Position numbers and translations under genes: made by a program. This document shows positions 9,525-18,602 of a stretch of DNA of 64,000 bases, in pieces (position 1 is the stretch's first letter; each line of letters begins with the position of its first letter). This DNA comes from Bacteroidales bacterium (GTDB lineage: Bacteria > Bacteroidota > Bacteroidia > Bacteroidales > ML635J-15): positions 62,001 to 126,000 of the forward strand of contig JAISPG010000078.1 in NCBI GenBank assembly GCA_031275085.1, given 5' to 3'. The notes under the pieces were generated by a model. That model was not told the DNA's origin, searched no databases, and saw only the letters and a list, made by a program, of their open reading frames with translations.

Positions 9525-11504
9525 TTATTTCGTTATCAGTATTTTCTCAGAAACTTTATGTTGCCCAACAATCATATTTATAAAATACAAACCTTCAGGA
9601 TATTGGTTTACATTTATTTCTATATTTTGACCGTTAACTTGCATTTTTTCTGTAGATATAACTCTTCCTGTCATATCTATAAGTTGTATCAGTACATTTT
9701 TACCATGTGCCAGATCTCCGGTATTAATAAATATTTTTTCAGTAGCCGGATTTGGATATATTTCAATATTATTATCAATTTCAAAACTGCCGGACTCTAC
9801 AAGACATGAACGTGGAGCTATAGTACTTGATGTTGAATATCCGAATTCTACTGTTGATGTTTTCCATATACTGTCATTCCCCATAACATATAAAGTATTG
9901 GTACCGTTTACTCCCCGGTTATATGCCACATTTATTGCAAATTCATCATTATTTGCACTGGTATTTGCACCTGATGCGTAATTCAGGGAATAACCGACGA
10001 AAAACGGTCCGTTAACATCTATCGGATTATCAAATGCAATTGTTCCGTAAAAATTCTGACGTATATCTTTTAAGAGAACTTTTTTCTCTCCCAGTATTTC
10101 TCCCGGATATTGGGAATTTCCATCCCAAACATAAAACATTATGTATGAATTATCATTTTTGGCTTTAATTGATTGTGGTGTAGCAAAAACAAGTTCATCA
10201 ACCCTGTCAAATGTATATTGTTCGAATTTTTCAGCATACGCGCGTATTTTCAATCCGTTATGTCCGCCAATTTTCCCCCACGTGCCGTTAACATTGGGAC
10301 TGGTTATATTTTCGTCGTCACCGATATGGTTTATTGTATCGCAGTATAATGGTACAGTATGTGAAAATACAAGAATATAATTTTCTTTCAAAATATGATC
10401 ATTCCCGCCACATGCATTATTAACAGACATAAATACGTCGTAAATTCCGGCGGTGTTATATTCTACTCCTCTGATAATATTTGAAGCGGTCGAATAAGTA
10501 GGAAAACCTCCTTCGAATTGCCAGCTCCATATTGTAGGGGTATTTTGTGATCTATCCCTGAAATATACTTTTGTTCCGGAACGTATAAGTCTGTTTGATG
10601 CGACAAAATCTGCAATAGGAGCAACCGGATTAGAAAAGCAAGGATCTGTAGCCGCAACAACTACATAATTTTCTTTTCTTATTGTGTCAGGACCAAGGTC
10701 GTTATGTACAATAAGTTGTACACTATATCTACCTGCTCTAGGATATATGATTCCGGACGGATTTTTTTCGGTTGAGGTAATATTTATTCCTTCAAATTTC
10801 CATTCCCAACGGTATGGATTATTTCTGCTCAGATCTGCAAAATTTATAACATCTCCCGGAGTAATGAATGTTCTGTCGGCTTCAAAATCTGCAACAGGAG
10901 TTTGTGTAGCAGCAGGAATAACATTAATACATTTTGGATAACGAAAAACATCCTGAAGCCCGTCTTCTCTTGTAACACTAAGTTCAACATAATAAGTTCC
11001 AACATTAAGATATGTTATTGCTACAGGATTTTCATCACTTGAATTAAGTGGTGATCCTCCCTCAAATTCCCATGCATAGTCTGTGAAAGGTCCGTTTTGA
11101 GATATATTTGTAAATCTGACAACACTTCCTACGGGTATGGTTAAATAATCGGCAGTAAAATTGGCGATAGGGGTTTCTGTATTTGGATTAACAACAATAA
11201 GGCCGTAATCAATTTCCGTGTCTATTGAAGTAGAATTTTCCACTTCCAGTATAACATCATATGTTCCCGGAGTGACATAACGTATATTTGCAGGATTCTG
11301 ATCAAAAGATACAAGTTGCACTGACCCCGGAAAACTCCATCTCCAAAATGAAGGGGTACCTATAGTTTCATCATAAAAATTTATATATTCTCCTGCCTGA
11401 ATTTCAATTGGCTCTGCACGAAAAGCTGCTTCCAATCTTGACTGAGAATATAAATAACTACAACCTGTTGCAAGGAAAATCAATATAGCTGCTATTTTTT
11501 TCAT
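9525..11504 (-). CDS. PKD-repeat secreted protein with T9SS sorting domain
   Basis: 659 residues. The N terminus is a signal peptide with a possible lipobox ending at Cys15 (A-T-G-C). Four PKD-type domains follow (about 25-110, 112-200, 203-285, 295-385), each with a F-x-A/D start, W-x-W/F-E-G core and an A-G-x-Y-x-V end. A region of about 190 residues with no recognised domain comes next, then a C-terminal T9SS sorting domain (I-E-I-Y-P-N-P-A to K-I-L-I-T-K). It is predicted to be extracellular or surface-attached; the ligand is unknown. A TAnnTTTG promoter lies about 35 bases upstream, and rnhA follows after one base. Confidence 0.88.
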   Translation of the reverse strand: MKKIAAILIFLATGCSYLYSQSRLEAAFRAEPIEIQAGEYINFYDETIGTPSFWRWSFPGSVQLVSFDQNPANIRYVTPGTYDVILEVENSTSIDTEIDYGLIVVNPNTETPIANFTADYLTIPVGSVVRFTNISQNGPFTDYAWEFEGGSPLNSSDENPVAITYLNVGTYYVELSVTREDGLQDVFRYPKCINVIPAATQTPVADFEADRTFITPGDVINFADLSRNNPYRWEWKFEGINITSTEKNPSGIIYPRAGRYSVQLIVHNDLGPDTIRKENYVVVAATDPCFSNPVAPIADFVASNRLIRSGTKVYFRDRSQNTPTIWSWQFEGGFPTYSTASNIIRGVEYNTAGIYDVFMSVNNACGGNDHILKENYILVFSHTVPLYCDTINHIGDDENITSPNVNGTWGKIGGHNGLKIRAYAEKFEQYTFDRVDELVFATPQSIKAKNDNSYIMFYVWDGNSQYPGEILGEKKVLLKDIRQNFYGTIAFDNPIDVNGPFFVGYSLNYASGANTSANNDEFAINVAYNRGVNGTNTLYVMGNDSIWKTSTVEFGYSTSSTIAPRSCLVESGSFEIDNNIEIYPNPATEKIFINTGDLAHGKNVLIQLIDMTGRVISTEKMQVNGQNIEINVNQYPEGLYFINMIVGQHKVSEKILITK

Positions 11505-11538
11505 CTTTTTGATATTTAATAAAATAAGTCTGTTTTTA

Positions 11539-11546
11539 CAAAGATA
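11539..11546 (-). promoter_or_regulatory. -7 box (TATCTTTG) for the PKD protein-rnhA transcript
   Basis: On the minus strand this octamer fits the Bacteroidota consensus TAnnTTTG. It lies 34 bases upstream of the start codon at 11504. No clear -33 TTG is seen. Confidence 0.5.
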
Positions 11547-11604
11547 AAAAAAAATATATTACCAGTGTTATTTGATCCTAATTTTTCTTTTTTAATTAAG
11601 TATG

Positions 11605-11635
11605 TTTTGTAAATAAAAGCATATTATTATTTTTG
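11605..11635 (+). promoter_or_regulatory. Promoter of efp (-33 TTTTG, -7 TATTTTTG)
   Basis: TTTTG at 11605-11609 and TATTTTTG at 11628-11635 are separated by 18 bases, matching the Bacteroidota primary sigma consensus. The efp start is 29 bases downstream. Confidence 0.6.
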
Positions 11636-11664
11636 TAAAAAATTAAGAAAGTAATAAAATTTTT

Positions 11665-12228
11665 ATGGCAACAACAGCAGATATAAAAAACGGATTAACT
11701 ATTGAATTTAATGGAAAGCTATATCAGGTGGTTTATTTTCAGCATGTAAAACCAGGTAAAGGTGCTGCATTTGTACGTACAAAACTTAAAAGTCTGGAAA
11801 ACGGAAGAGTAATTGAAAATACTTTTAACTCAGGAGTAAAGATAAATACAATAAGAATTGAACGTCGTCCTTATCAGTTTTTATATAAAGATGATATGGG
11901 TTACAATTTCATGCATCTTGAAACATTTGAACAGATTTCCATGCCTGAAGCATTAATTGAAGGAATTGAATTTTTAAAAGAAGGTCAGGAAGTTGAAATC
12001 GTTTTTCATGCTGAAAATGAAACTGCACTTACATGTGAGCTACCTCCTTTTATTATTGCAGAAGTTACTTATACGGAACCCGGTTTAAAGGGAGATACTT
12101 CCACAAATGCTTTAAAACCTGCAACGATTGAATCCGGAATAAGTATAATGGTTCCTCTTTTTATTGAAATAGGAGAAAAAATAAAAGTTGATACCCGTAC
12201 AAAAGAATATGTAGAAAGAGCAAAATAG
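11665..12228 (+). CDS. efp: Translation elongation factor P
   Basis: 187-residue EF-P, which binds between the P and E sites and relieves ribosome stalling at polyproline stretches. The KOW-like N-terminal domain carries the modifiable lysine (Lys32) in the P-G-K-G-A loop. Two OB-fold domains follow, and the protein ends with V-D-T-R-T-K-E-Y, the usual C terminus. It is a single-gene unit with its own promoter and a strong terminator. No EF-P modification genes (epmA/epmB or earP) are in the window. Confidence 0.97.
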   Translation: MATTADIKNGLTIEFNGKLYQVVYFQHVKPGKGAAFVRTKLKSLENGRVIENTFNSGVKINTIRIERRPYQFLYKDDMGYNFMHLETFEQISMPEALIEGIEFLKEGQEVEIVFHAENETALTCELPPFIIAEVTYTEPGLKGDTSTNALKPATIESGISIMVPLFIEIGEKIKVDTRTKEYVERAK

Positions 12229-12243
12229 TATCTTGAAAGAAAT

Positions 12244-12275
12244 AAAAATCCGCTGAAAAAATTCAGCGGATTTTT
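12244..12275. terminator. Bidirectional terminator between efp and pepE
   Basis: A perfect 14-bp inverted repeat (12244-12257 with 12262-12275) around a 4-base A loop has a GC-rich core and A and T runs on both sides. It sits between the two convergent genes and can serve both. Confidence 0.88.
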
Positions 12276-12295
12276 ATTTCTTTATATGATAAATT

Positions 12296-13018
12296 TTATT
12301 TTTCCAATAAAAAACTAAGGTCTTCGGTTGGCTCCAATTCACGTGGATCCATTCCATGTTTAAACAATCTTAACGTTCTTTTACCTATCATTGTCATTTT
12401 TTTATCTTCAACTAAAAACATACAGCCTTCTCTTAATCCTGCAACATAAACATCTTTGTTTATTTGTATAAATTCCCTGATACGTTCTTCTCTGGTTTCT
12501 CCTCCATGTGTTTTTGCATTCATGTCATCTTCTGCACCGAGATAATGAGGGTTTATCTGAAACGGGATCAGGTTTAATGCATCAAATCCCACAGGGTCAA
12601 TTACAGGCATATCATTAGTAGTTTTTATAGTAGGACATGCAAGATTCGATCCGGCACTCCATCCTATGTAAGGAGTTCCTGCCATTACTTTTTTACGTAT
12701 TGCTTCAATAAGATCATTTTTTCGTACATTATATAATAAATTCCATGTACTTCCTCCACTTACAACTATAACTTCCGCATTTTCCACTGCTTTTACCGGA
12801 TCATCAAAATGATGTATGGATTTTATTGAATGTCCGATTCCAGAGAAACGAGGCTGAACTCTTTTTTCCAAATCATCCCACGTGACAGAAACACCGGCAT
12901 AAGGGATAAAAAGACATTCTGTTTTTGTATTTCCTAAAAAATTTTTGATGTGAGGCATAGGATAAGTTAGAAATTCTTCTCCTTTGTTTGTTGAATTGCT
13001 TATAAGTAATAATCTCAT
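12296..13018 (-). CDS. pepE: Dipeptidase E (alpha-aspartyl dipeptidase, peptidase S51)
   Basis: 240-residue cytoplasmic serine peptidase that hydrolyses Asp-X dipeptides. The nucleophile elbow G-W-S-A-G-S-N-L-A-C-P is intact and is followed by T-T-N-D-M-P-V-I-D-P and Q-I-N-P-H-Y, all close to E. coli PepE as I recall it. The N-terminal L-L-L-I-S-N-S-T is also typical. It converges on efp across a shared terminator and is monocistronic. Confidence 0.93.
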   Translation of the reverse strand: MRLLLISNSTNKGEEFLTYPMPHIKNFLGNTKTECLFIPYAGVSVTWDDLEKRVQPRFSGIGHSIKSIHHFDDPVKAVENAEVIVVSGGSTWNLLYNVRKNDLIEAIRKKVMAGTPYIGWSAGSNLACPTIKTTNDMPVIDPVGFDALNLIPFQINPHYLGAEDDMNAKTHGGETREERIREFIQINKDVYVAGLREGCMFLVEDKKMTMIGKRTLRLFKHGMDPRELEPTEDLSFLLEK

Positions 13019-13139
13019 ATTTTTGATATTTTAATTTTCAATTCTATAAAAGTAGACGAAAATTGTGGAAATGAAAAATTTTTTGAATTAATAATTCTTT
13101 ATGCTAATTAGTTGAAGGTTCTTATTTATCAATTCTCAA

Positions 13140-13679
13140 CTATTCATTGTTATATTCTTTTTTCCACATAATAGTATCACCTGAATACATTATCTCTGCC
13201 GCCAGTGTCCCGTCAGGAGTATAAAATTTACCTACTCCTTCCGCTATATTGAGTTCATAGTTTTTAGAATATCTTAAACTTCCGTTTTCATAATACGATA
13301 TACTTTGTCCGTTACGCAGCCCGTTTTTATAGTTTCCTGTACTCCATATTACTCCATTCTCATACCAGGCAATCCATTTTCCGTCGCGTTTATTATTCTT
13401 ATACGGACCTTGCATAAAAATATGTCCATTCTGATAATATTTCTTTTCAAACAACGGATTATTCAAATCCGATTTGTCAAAAAACCGGATAGTCATCGGA
13501 TATCCGTTTTCGAAAGTATCAATAACCTGATATTCATAAATATTCAATAATGTATCATTCTTCAGTACTTCGGGTACTTTTGTTGTATTGTTCCCCGCAT
13601 TAGTTTCTTTATTCCCCGAACAGGCAAATAACAGAATGAATAATACTCCGGGTAAAAATATTAATATATTGTTCTTCAT
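13140..13679 (-). CDS. MORN-repeat (YwqK-like) lipoprotein
   Basis: 179 residues from the chosen ATG at 13679. An upstream in-frame start at 13700 would fall inside the predicted -7 box, so it is not used. Residues 1-20 form a lipoprotein signal peptide ending F-A-C-S-G, with Cys20 as the lipidation site. About five short repeats of the type Y-x-N-G-x-x-x-x-x-G-x-Y-x-x-x-x-x-x-G are seen from about residue 65 to the end, as in MORN or YwqK proteins. Database names such as antitoxin for this family are not supported here because no toxin gene is adjacent. Its role is unknown; it is probably periplasmic or outer-membrane attached. Confidence 0.75.
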   Translation of the reverse strand: MKNNILIFLPGVLFILLFACSGNKETNAGNNTTKVPEVLKNDTLLNIYEYQVIDTFENGYPMTIRFFDKSDLNNPLFEKKYYQNGHIFMQGPYKNNKRDGKWIAWYENGVIWSTGNYKNGLRNGQSISYYENGSLRYSKNYELNIAEGVGKFYTPDGTLAAEIMYSGDTIMWKKEYNNE

Positions 13680-13697
13680 TTCAATTTTTTTATCGTA

Positions 13698-13705
13698 CAA
13701 ATTTA
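13698..13705 (-). promoter_or_regulatory. -7 box (TAAATTTG) for the MORN lipoprotein gene
   Basis: A minus-strand TAnnTTTG match 18 bases upstream of the ATG at 13679. It supports choosing that start and a short leader. Confidence 0.45.
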
Positions 13706-13737
13706 TTAAAAATTCAATAAAAATATTTTAAAAATCT

Positions 13738-14829
13738 CTAACGCATAGATAATTTCTTTTTAGCTTTTACAAATTTTAAAAATATGCTATTTATTCTGGA
13801 TGTGTGTTTTTCATATTTTAAAGGAGGAATTTCAATAACATGATTTAAATCTTCTTCTGTAATCCCCAATTCATTAAAAATATACTGACAATTTTCGGGA
13901 AGGGAGTCGATTTTATCTTCTGTATACATTTGCAGAGCATGTTCTCTTGTTATTTCATTTTTTCTTATCATGTTGCTAAACTGGCATATTCTTCTCTCAT
14001 ATCCATAAATTTTATTTCTGATATAATTTGTAAGAGGTTCGGCAAGACAATCAAGATGTTTTGAATATTCCCGCGCATCATCTTTCCATCCCAATTCTTT
14101 TTCAATAATCGCTCCTACTTCTTTATCCGACGGATTAGTGAGATAAAATAGCGGACGTACTTCTTTTCCGAATTTTCCAATTTTTTTATTAAGTGTCAGA
14201 TAAAGAAAATTAAAATTAGGATATATAAGAAATTCTTTCATTTCTTTCTTTGTAAATTCTCCGGATTGTTTTAATATATATTTAAAACGTGTTACATCCT
14301 GTATGGAGTCGGGGACAAAAGAGTCTTCCTCCAACGGGGAAGTGCCATATAAAATTATTGGGGTTCTATAATCAGCCGAAACTTTTAAAATATTTGCTTT
14401 TGTTCCTATATCACATGCTCCACAAATATCTCCAGAAAAAAGCAACATATTTTTATATACTTTCTTAAGGATTACAGGATCAGGACGACAAAAAACATGA
14501 TCAACATCTGTTATTTCAAGAGACCGTTTTATGTTATCCAATGCTATAGGTGTCAGGAATCCGTTATCATACGTCATTGCCAAAACTTTGAGCTTATAAA
14601 CATTAACAGCCAGATGTAATATATATGTACTGTCTTTCCCGCCGCTTAAAGGGACTAAAGCATCATAACCTGAATTTTTATTTTTTGCATTTTCAAATAT
14701 TTCCAGAAGTTTTTCTTCTCCTATAGGTTTGAATTTTTTACCGGAAGTACACAAAGAACATTCACCGGTCTCATTAAATGTAAGTCCGGGATAATTATCA
14801 TTTATAATACATTTTGTACATGTTTTCAT
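13738..14829 (-). CDS. N-acetyl sugar amidotransferase (WbpG/PseA-like, ATP-pyrophosphatase fold)
   Basis: 363 residues. The N terminus has paired cysteines (C-T-K-C and C-S-L-C) that probably bind zinc, followed by the PP-loop L-S-G-G-K-D-S-T for ATP activation at about residue 62. A later G-D-I-C-G-A-C-D motif is also typical. WbpG/PseA proteins amidate a sugar nucleotide, turning an acetamido into an acetamidino group in LPS or flagellin sugars. The gene lies 48 bases after a Wzx-like flippase, consistent with surface glycan synthesis. The usual HisH/HisF-like ammonia-supplying partners are absent from the window, so the amine source and substrate are open. Confidence 0.75.
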   Translation of the reverse strand: MKTCTKCIINDNYPGLTFNETGECSLCTSGKKFKPIGEEKLLEIFENAKNKNSGYDALVPLSGGKDSTYILHLAVNVYKLKVLAMTYDNGFLTPIALDNIKRSLEITDVDHVFCRPDPVILKKVYKNMLLFSGDICGACDIGTKANILKVSADYRTPIILYGTSPLEEDSFVPDSIQDVTRFKYILKQSGEFTKKEMKEFLIYPNFNFLYLTLNKKIGKFGKEVRPLFYLTNPSDKEVGAIIEKELGWKDDAREYSKHLDCLAEPLTNYIRNKIYGYERRICQFSNMIRKNEITREHALQMYTEDKIDSLPENCQYIFNELGITEEDLNHVIEIPPLKYEKHTSRINSIFLKFVKAKKKLSMR

Positions 14830-14877
14830 AATATTGTTCTCTCCTTTTCAACTCATCTTAAACGTTAAAAGTTCGCC

Positions 14878-16224
14878 TTAAAGTATAAAACTTACAAAAA
14901 AACAAACAAACAGGCATGCCACATAGAAATAATAAACCTTAAGATCAAGATATTGAGATAATCTTATATTGTGTTTTTTCCTGAGATAGTATATAAGATA
15001 AATCTTATTAATAACATATGCTATTATTGTAGCTATTGCCACGCCATTTATCCCCATAAAGTCAATCAAAATAATACTTAAAATGACATTTACTGTTAGT
15101 TCAAGGATAGAAGCGCTAAATATTATTTTTGTGTCCTTCAGCCCTATCAATATAGTAGTAACAAAAATAAATCTGATTATGATTAATAAATTTGAAATAT
15201 TAAAAAGAACAGCACTATCGGCAAAATTCGGATTAAAGATTACAGGATAAAGATATTTACTTGTAAGGATTATGAGTAATGTAGCAGGAAAAATATAGTG
15301 CATTAATCTGGTCCCGCCTTTTCGTAATTCAAGTAAAGGCCGTTTAATATTAGCCGGATCGGAAAATCTTGGAGTCATTGCATTACTAAACGCAATAGTA
15401 AGGAGAGAAACAAACGGCAACTCTTTTGTCCCATATCGAAAAATAGCCAAAGTTGCCTCATCAAATTTGTATGATACCAAAAAACTATCTATATACGATG
15501 CACTTCCTCCGATAAGTATACTTAATATTAAAGGCATTGAAAGCTTAATAAACTCTTTCAAAAATGCCGCTGAAAACTCTAATTGTGAATATTTATATAC
15601 TATAAAAACAAGCCAGATAAAGCGTATAATATTTACAAATACAAGTCCGTAAAGTCCGTATCCGAGATCGTACCCCAATAATAACGGACAAATAACACAT
15701 ATAACTTGTAAAGTAAAAGTAATTGATCCGTACCATATTATCATCAACGGTTTGTTCTTTAACAAATATATGTATTCAATCAGGTTTACCGGACAAGATA
15801 AAACAATATACATGAAAAGTATCTTCATGTAAGGTATTTTTCCTCCTGACAATCCTCCTATTATCCTTGATATTGGAGTTTCAAGCACCCAAACAAATAC
15901 TGCTGCAATTATCCCCAGAAGAGTGAATAAAATAAAAATATTAAAAAATACAGGATTTTTGTCTTTAGAGCTAAATGCTTTGTTATTATTATACACAGAT
16001 AATAAAGACTGAAGCATACCACTTATCCAAAAAAAGCTTACAAAGCCTGCAATTATTAGAAAAGTTTCATATATACCTATTTCTCCCGTTGGTAAAAAAT
16101 ATTCACCCGTAAAAGGATTTTTTTTTGTAAATATAATGCTTATGAGGAACAATGCCCCCGTACGTATAAGTTGGAAAGCCTGTAAAGCTCTTATATTATT
16201 TACATATTTAAGAAGGCGCAGCAA
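14878..16224 (-). CDS. Polysaccharide flippase (Wzx/MOP superfamily)
   Basis: 448 residues, almost entirely hydrophobic, with about 12-14 membrane helices and short basic loops. It resembles Wzx and other MOP-superfamily exporters that flip undecaprenyl-linked oligosaccharides. There is a helix-rich start (A-F-Q-L-I-R-T-G-A-L-F-L-I-S) and a central polar site within S-Y-I-D-S-F-L-V-S-Y. It follows ribE by 12 bases and precedes the sugar amidotransferase, so the two glycan genes may share a transcript with ribE. The exact substrate cannot be told from sequence. Confidence 0.78.
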   Translation of the reverse strand: MLRLLKYVNNIRALQAFQLIRTGALFLISIIFTKKNPFTGEYFLPTGEIGIYETFLIIAGFVSFFWISGMLQSLLSVYNNNKAFSSKDKNPVFFNIFILFTLLGIIAAVFVWVLETPISRIIGGLSGGKIPYMKILFMYIVLSCPVNLIEYIYLLKNKPLMIIWYGSITFTLQVICVICPLLLGYDLGYGLYGLVFVNIIRFIWLVFIVYKYSQLEFSAAFLKEFIKLSMPLILSILIGGSASYIDSFLVSYKFDEATLAIFRYGTKELPFVSLLTIAFSNAMTPRFSDPANIKRPLLELRKGGTRLMHYIFPATLLIILTSKYLYPVIFNPNFADSAVLFNISNLLIIIRFIFVTTILIGLKDTKIIFSASILELTVNVILSIILIDFMGINGVAIATIIAYVINKIYLIYYLRKKHNIRLSQYLDLKVYYFYVACLFVCFFVSFIL

Positions 16225-16236
16225 TTTTCAGATTTT

Positions 16237-16845
16237 TTATTTTAAATTTTCCAAATAGCCTGCCATTATTTTTTGAATATATTTTCCAATAATATCAAAT
16301 TCTAAATTTACAACAGTTCCTTTTTTAAAATTATGAAAGTTTGTTATTTCATATGTAAACGGAATGATTGCGACCGAAAATCTATCCTCTTTTGAGTTTA
16401 CTACTGTTAAACTAACTCCGTTTACAGACACAGAACCTTTTTCAACAGTAACATTTCCTTTTGTAGCATCATATTGAAAAGTAAAATACCAGCTTCCGTC
16501 CGATTCGGTAACATCAACACAGGTAGCAGTCTGGTCAACATGCCCCTGTACCATATGCCCGTCAAGAAGTTTATCCATGGTCATACTTCTTTCAACATTT
16601 ACTTCGTCGCCAATATTCAACAATCCCAGATTTGATTTATCAAGTGTCTCCTGAACCGCCGTAACTTTATAAGTTTTGTTTTCGCCGTTAACTTCTACGA
16701 CAGTCAGGCATACTCCATTATGTGAAACACTCTGGTCAATTTTTAATTTGTCGGCAAATGAGCACGTAAGATAAAAATGAACATTGCTGCGATCCTTTTC
16801 TATTTTTACAACTTTTGCGGTTTCTTCAACTATACCAGAAAACAT
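16237..16845 (-). CDS. ribE: Riboflavin synthase alpha subunit
   Basis: 202 residues comprising two tandem lumazine-binding domains (about 1-97 and 98-200), which dismutate two 6,7-dimethyl-8-ribityllumazine molecules to riboflavin. The start M-F-S-G-I-V-E-E, the S-H-N-G-V-C-L-T-V motif of the first repeat and V-S-V-N-G-V-S-L-T-V of the second are diagnostic. A TAnnTTTG box lies 25 bases upstream. No FMN riboswitch is recognisable in the short leader. Confidence 0.96.
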   Translation of the reverse strand: MFSGIVEETAKVVKIEKDRSNVHFYLTCSFADKLKIDQSVSHNGVCLTVVEVNGENKTYKVTAVQETLDKSNLGLLNIGDEVNVERSMTMDKLLDGHMVQGHVDQTATCVDVTESDGSWYFTFQYDATKGNVTVEKGSVSVNGVSLTVVNSKEDRFSVAIIPFTYEITNFHNFKKGTVVNLEFDIIGKYIQKIMAGYLENLK

Positions 16846-16869
16846 GATTAAAAACTTTTAGTGAGTGTA

Positions 16870-16877
16870 CAAAAATA
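16870..16877 (-). promoter_or_regulatory. -7 box (TATTTTTG) for ribE
   Basis: A minus-strand TAnnTTTG match 25 bases upstream of the ribE start, predicting a leader of about 20 bases. Confidence 0.5.
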
Positions 16878-17004
16878 ATTAAAATGCTTTGAAATATCAT
16901 TCAATTATTTTCAAAAACAATAATATTTCTACATAATAGTATTTTAACCGATTTTTATTGCATATTTAATATTATACACCATAAAAAATTTCTTTTTGTA
17001 ATTA

Positions 17005-17036
17005 TTGTGAAAAGAAACCGGATTTTTCTATTTTTG
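17005..17036 (+). promoter_or_regulatory. Promoter of the Mef-like pump leader
   Basis: TTG at 17005-17007 and TATTTTTG at 17029-17036 fit the -33/-7 consensus with a 21-base spacer. The only downstream gene is the MFS pump at 17239, giving a predicted leader of about 195 bases in the 393-base gap after ribE. The leader holds a 14-codon ORF and two small hairpins (17141-17158 and about 17193-17219). Confidence 0.5.
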
Positions 17037-17058
17037 CAGACAAATTTGATTCTTGAAT

Positions 17059-17103
17059 ATGTGCGCATTTTTTAAAATAATGATTTTCCACAGATTACGA
17101 TAA
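17059..17103 (+). CDS. Candidate 14-residue leader peptide (uORF)
   Basis: An ATG at 17059 opens a 14-codon frame ending in TAA at 17103 (M-C-A-F-F-K-I-M-I-F-H-R-L-R), inside the long leader of the Mef-like pump. Macrolide efflux and erm genes elsewhere are often controlled by ribosome stalling on such peptides. No strong ribosome site is visible, which is usual for Bacteroidota. It could equally be a chance frame. Confidence 0.3.
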   Translation: MCAFFKIMIFHRLR

Positions 17104-17238
17104 TTTTCCGAAACAAGAAAATTTTTCGTTTTGTTTTGTAGTCGTAAAATCAAACGACGAGTGTTTTTCATTGGTTTTTAGTAAATAAAGTTACTTCGTT
17201 TTAAAAAAAAAGACGAAGAATTAAAATGTGATTATATA

Positions 17239-18447
17239 ATGAATAATTGGAAAAAAGTTTTTACAATAATATGGAGTGGACAATTTTTGTCTATTCTAAC
17301 CAGTACTATAGTTAATTTTGCTGTAATACTTTGGATAAGTATTGAAACAGATTCGGCAGAAATGCTTGCATTTGCAGCTATTGCTGCATTATTACCACAG
17401 GCTGTACTAGGACCGGTTAGCGGAGTTTTTATCGACAGATGGAACCGGAAAAAAGTAATGATGCTGGCAGATAGTTTTATTGCCCTTTGTACATTAATTC
17501 TGGCTTTTTTATTCTGGTTGAATATTGCACAAATGTGGCACATTTTTATTCTTCTGGGATTGCGATCTGTAGGATCGGCATTTCATATGCCTGCAATGCA
17601 AGCTTCAGTACCGCTTCTGGCTCCGGAAGAGCAGCTTACACGTATCGCAGGAATCAACCAGATGATCATATCAATAGCAAATATTGCCGGACCGGCATTA
17701 GGAGCCTTGTTTATTACTATATGGGATATGCAGTATGTTTTACTTCTGGATGTTGTCGGAGCTAGTATTGCTGTTATTTCCCTGTTATTTGTACATATTC
17801 CGGATCCGGAAAAAACAAGTGAAAAAGTAAAAAATATACTGTATGAAATGAAAGAAGGTGCTATGTCTGTATTAAAAAAACGTGGCCTGAGTTTTATATT
17901 TCTTTACTCTATCCTTGCAACATTTTTTATAATGCCTGTGAGTGTGTTATTCCCTCTTATAACATTAAGACATTTTGAAGGAAACGCTTTTCAGGTAAGC
18001 CTTATTGAAGTTGTGTGGAGTATCGGAGCATTAGCAGGCGGAGCATTAATGGGAGCCCGGGTATACAGTATAAATAGAGTAATCCTGATAAATTCAATGT
18101 ATATTTTGCTTGGTTTATCATTTTTATTTTCAGGACTATTATCGTCCGATGGGTTTGTTTTATTTGCGATATTTACTGCAATCGGAGGTATTTCCGGAGC
18201 TGTTTATAATTCGTCATTTACTGCAATTGTACAAACAAACGTAGAACCATCAGCACTTGGAAGGGTTTTTTCAATGTTTTTTACAATCAGTCTGATCCCT
18301 TCTCTTATAGGGTTGATAGGAATAGGTTTTTTTGCAGATAATCTTGGCATTACAACTTCATTTATACTTTGCGGAGCAATTTTAATATTTATTGGATCAA
18401 TAGCTTTTATGACTCCATCAACAATGAAAATTGATAAAAAGGAATAG
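17239..18447 (+). CDS. MFS efflux transporter (MefA/EntS-like, MFS_3)
   Basis: 402 residues with 12 predicted helices. It resembles macrolide efflux protein MefA as I recall that sequence: N-N-W-K-K start, I-W-S-G-Q, L-G-P-V-S-G-V-F-I-D-R-W-N-R-K-K (MFS motif A after helix 2), R-S-V-G-S-A-F-H-M-P-A, P-E-E-Q-L-T, and L-G-R-V-F-S. Proton-driven export of a hydrophobic drug or siderophore is the family role; the true substrate is unknown. A start-stop pair (ATG TGA at 17226) lies just before the ATG used here. The gene is monocistronic and starts after a leader of about 195 bases. Confidence 0.83.
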   Translation: MNNWKKVFTIIWSGQFLSILTSTIVNFAVILWISIETDSAEMLAFAAIAALLPQAVLGPVSGVFIDRWNRKKVMMLADSFIALCTLILAFLFWLNIAQMWHIFILLGLRSVGSAFHMPAMQASVPLLAPEEQLTRIAGINQMIISIANIAGPALGALFITIWDMQYVLLLDVVGASIAVISLLFVHIPDPEKTSEKVKNILYEMKEGAMSVLKKRGLSFIFLYSILATFFIMPVSVLFPLITLRHFEGNAFQVSLIEVVWSIGALAGGALMGARVYSINRVILINSMYILLGLSFLFSGLLSSDGFVLFAIFTAIGGISGAVYNSSFTAIVQTNVEPSALGRVFSMFFTISLIPSLIGLIGIGFFADNLGITTSFILCGAILIFIGSIAFMTPSTMKIDKKE

Positions 18448-18602
18448 AGTATTTTTTATCGAAATATTAAAATACCCGGAAATAAATTTCACATTAAATA
18501 CAAATATTCTGAATATAAGATAATGATAAAATAGATTTTCTATGTTATTTTTATAAATATGCATATTATTTGCATATTGTTTTTTCATAAAGAATGTGAA
18601 GA

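Noticed and set aside
13140..13679. Toxin-antitoxin system suggested by the YwqK-like repeats
   Set aside because: There is no adjacent toxin gene, and the protein has a lipoprotein signal, which does not suit a cytoplasmic antitoxin.
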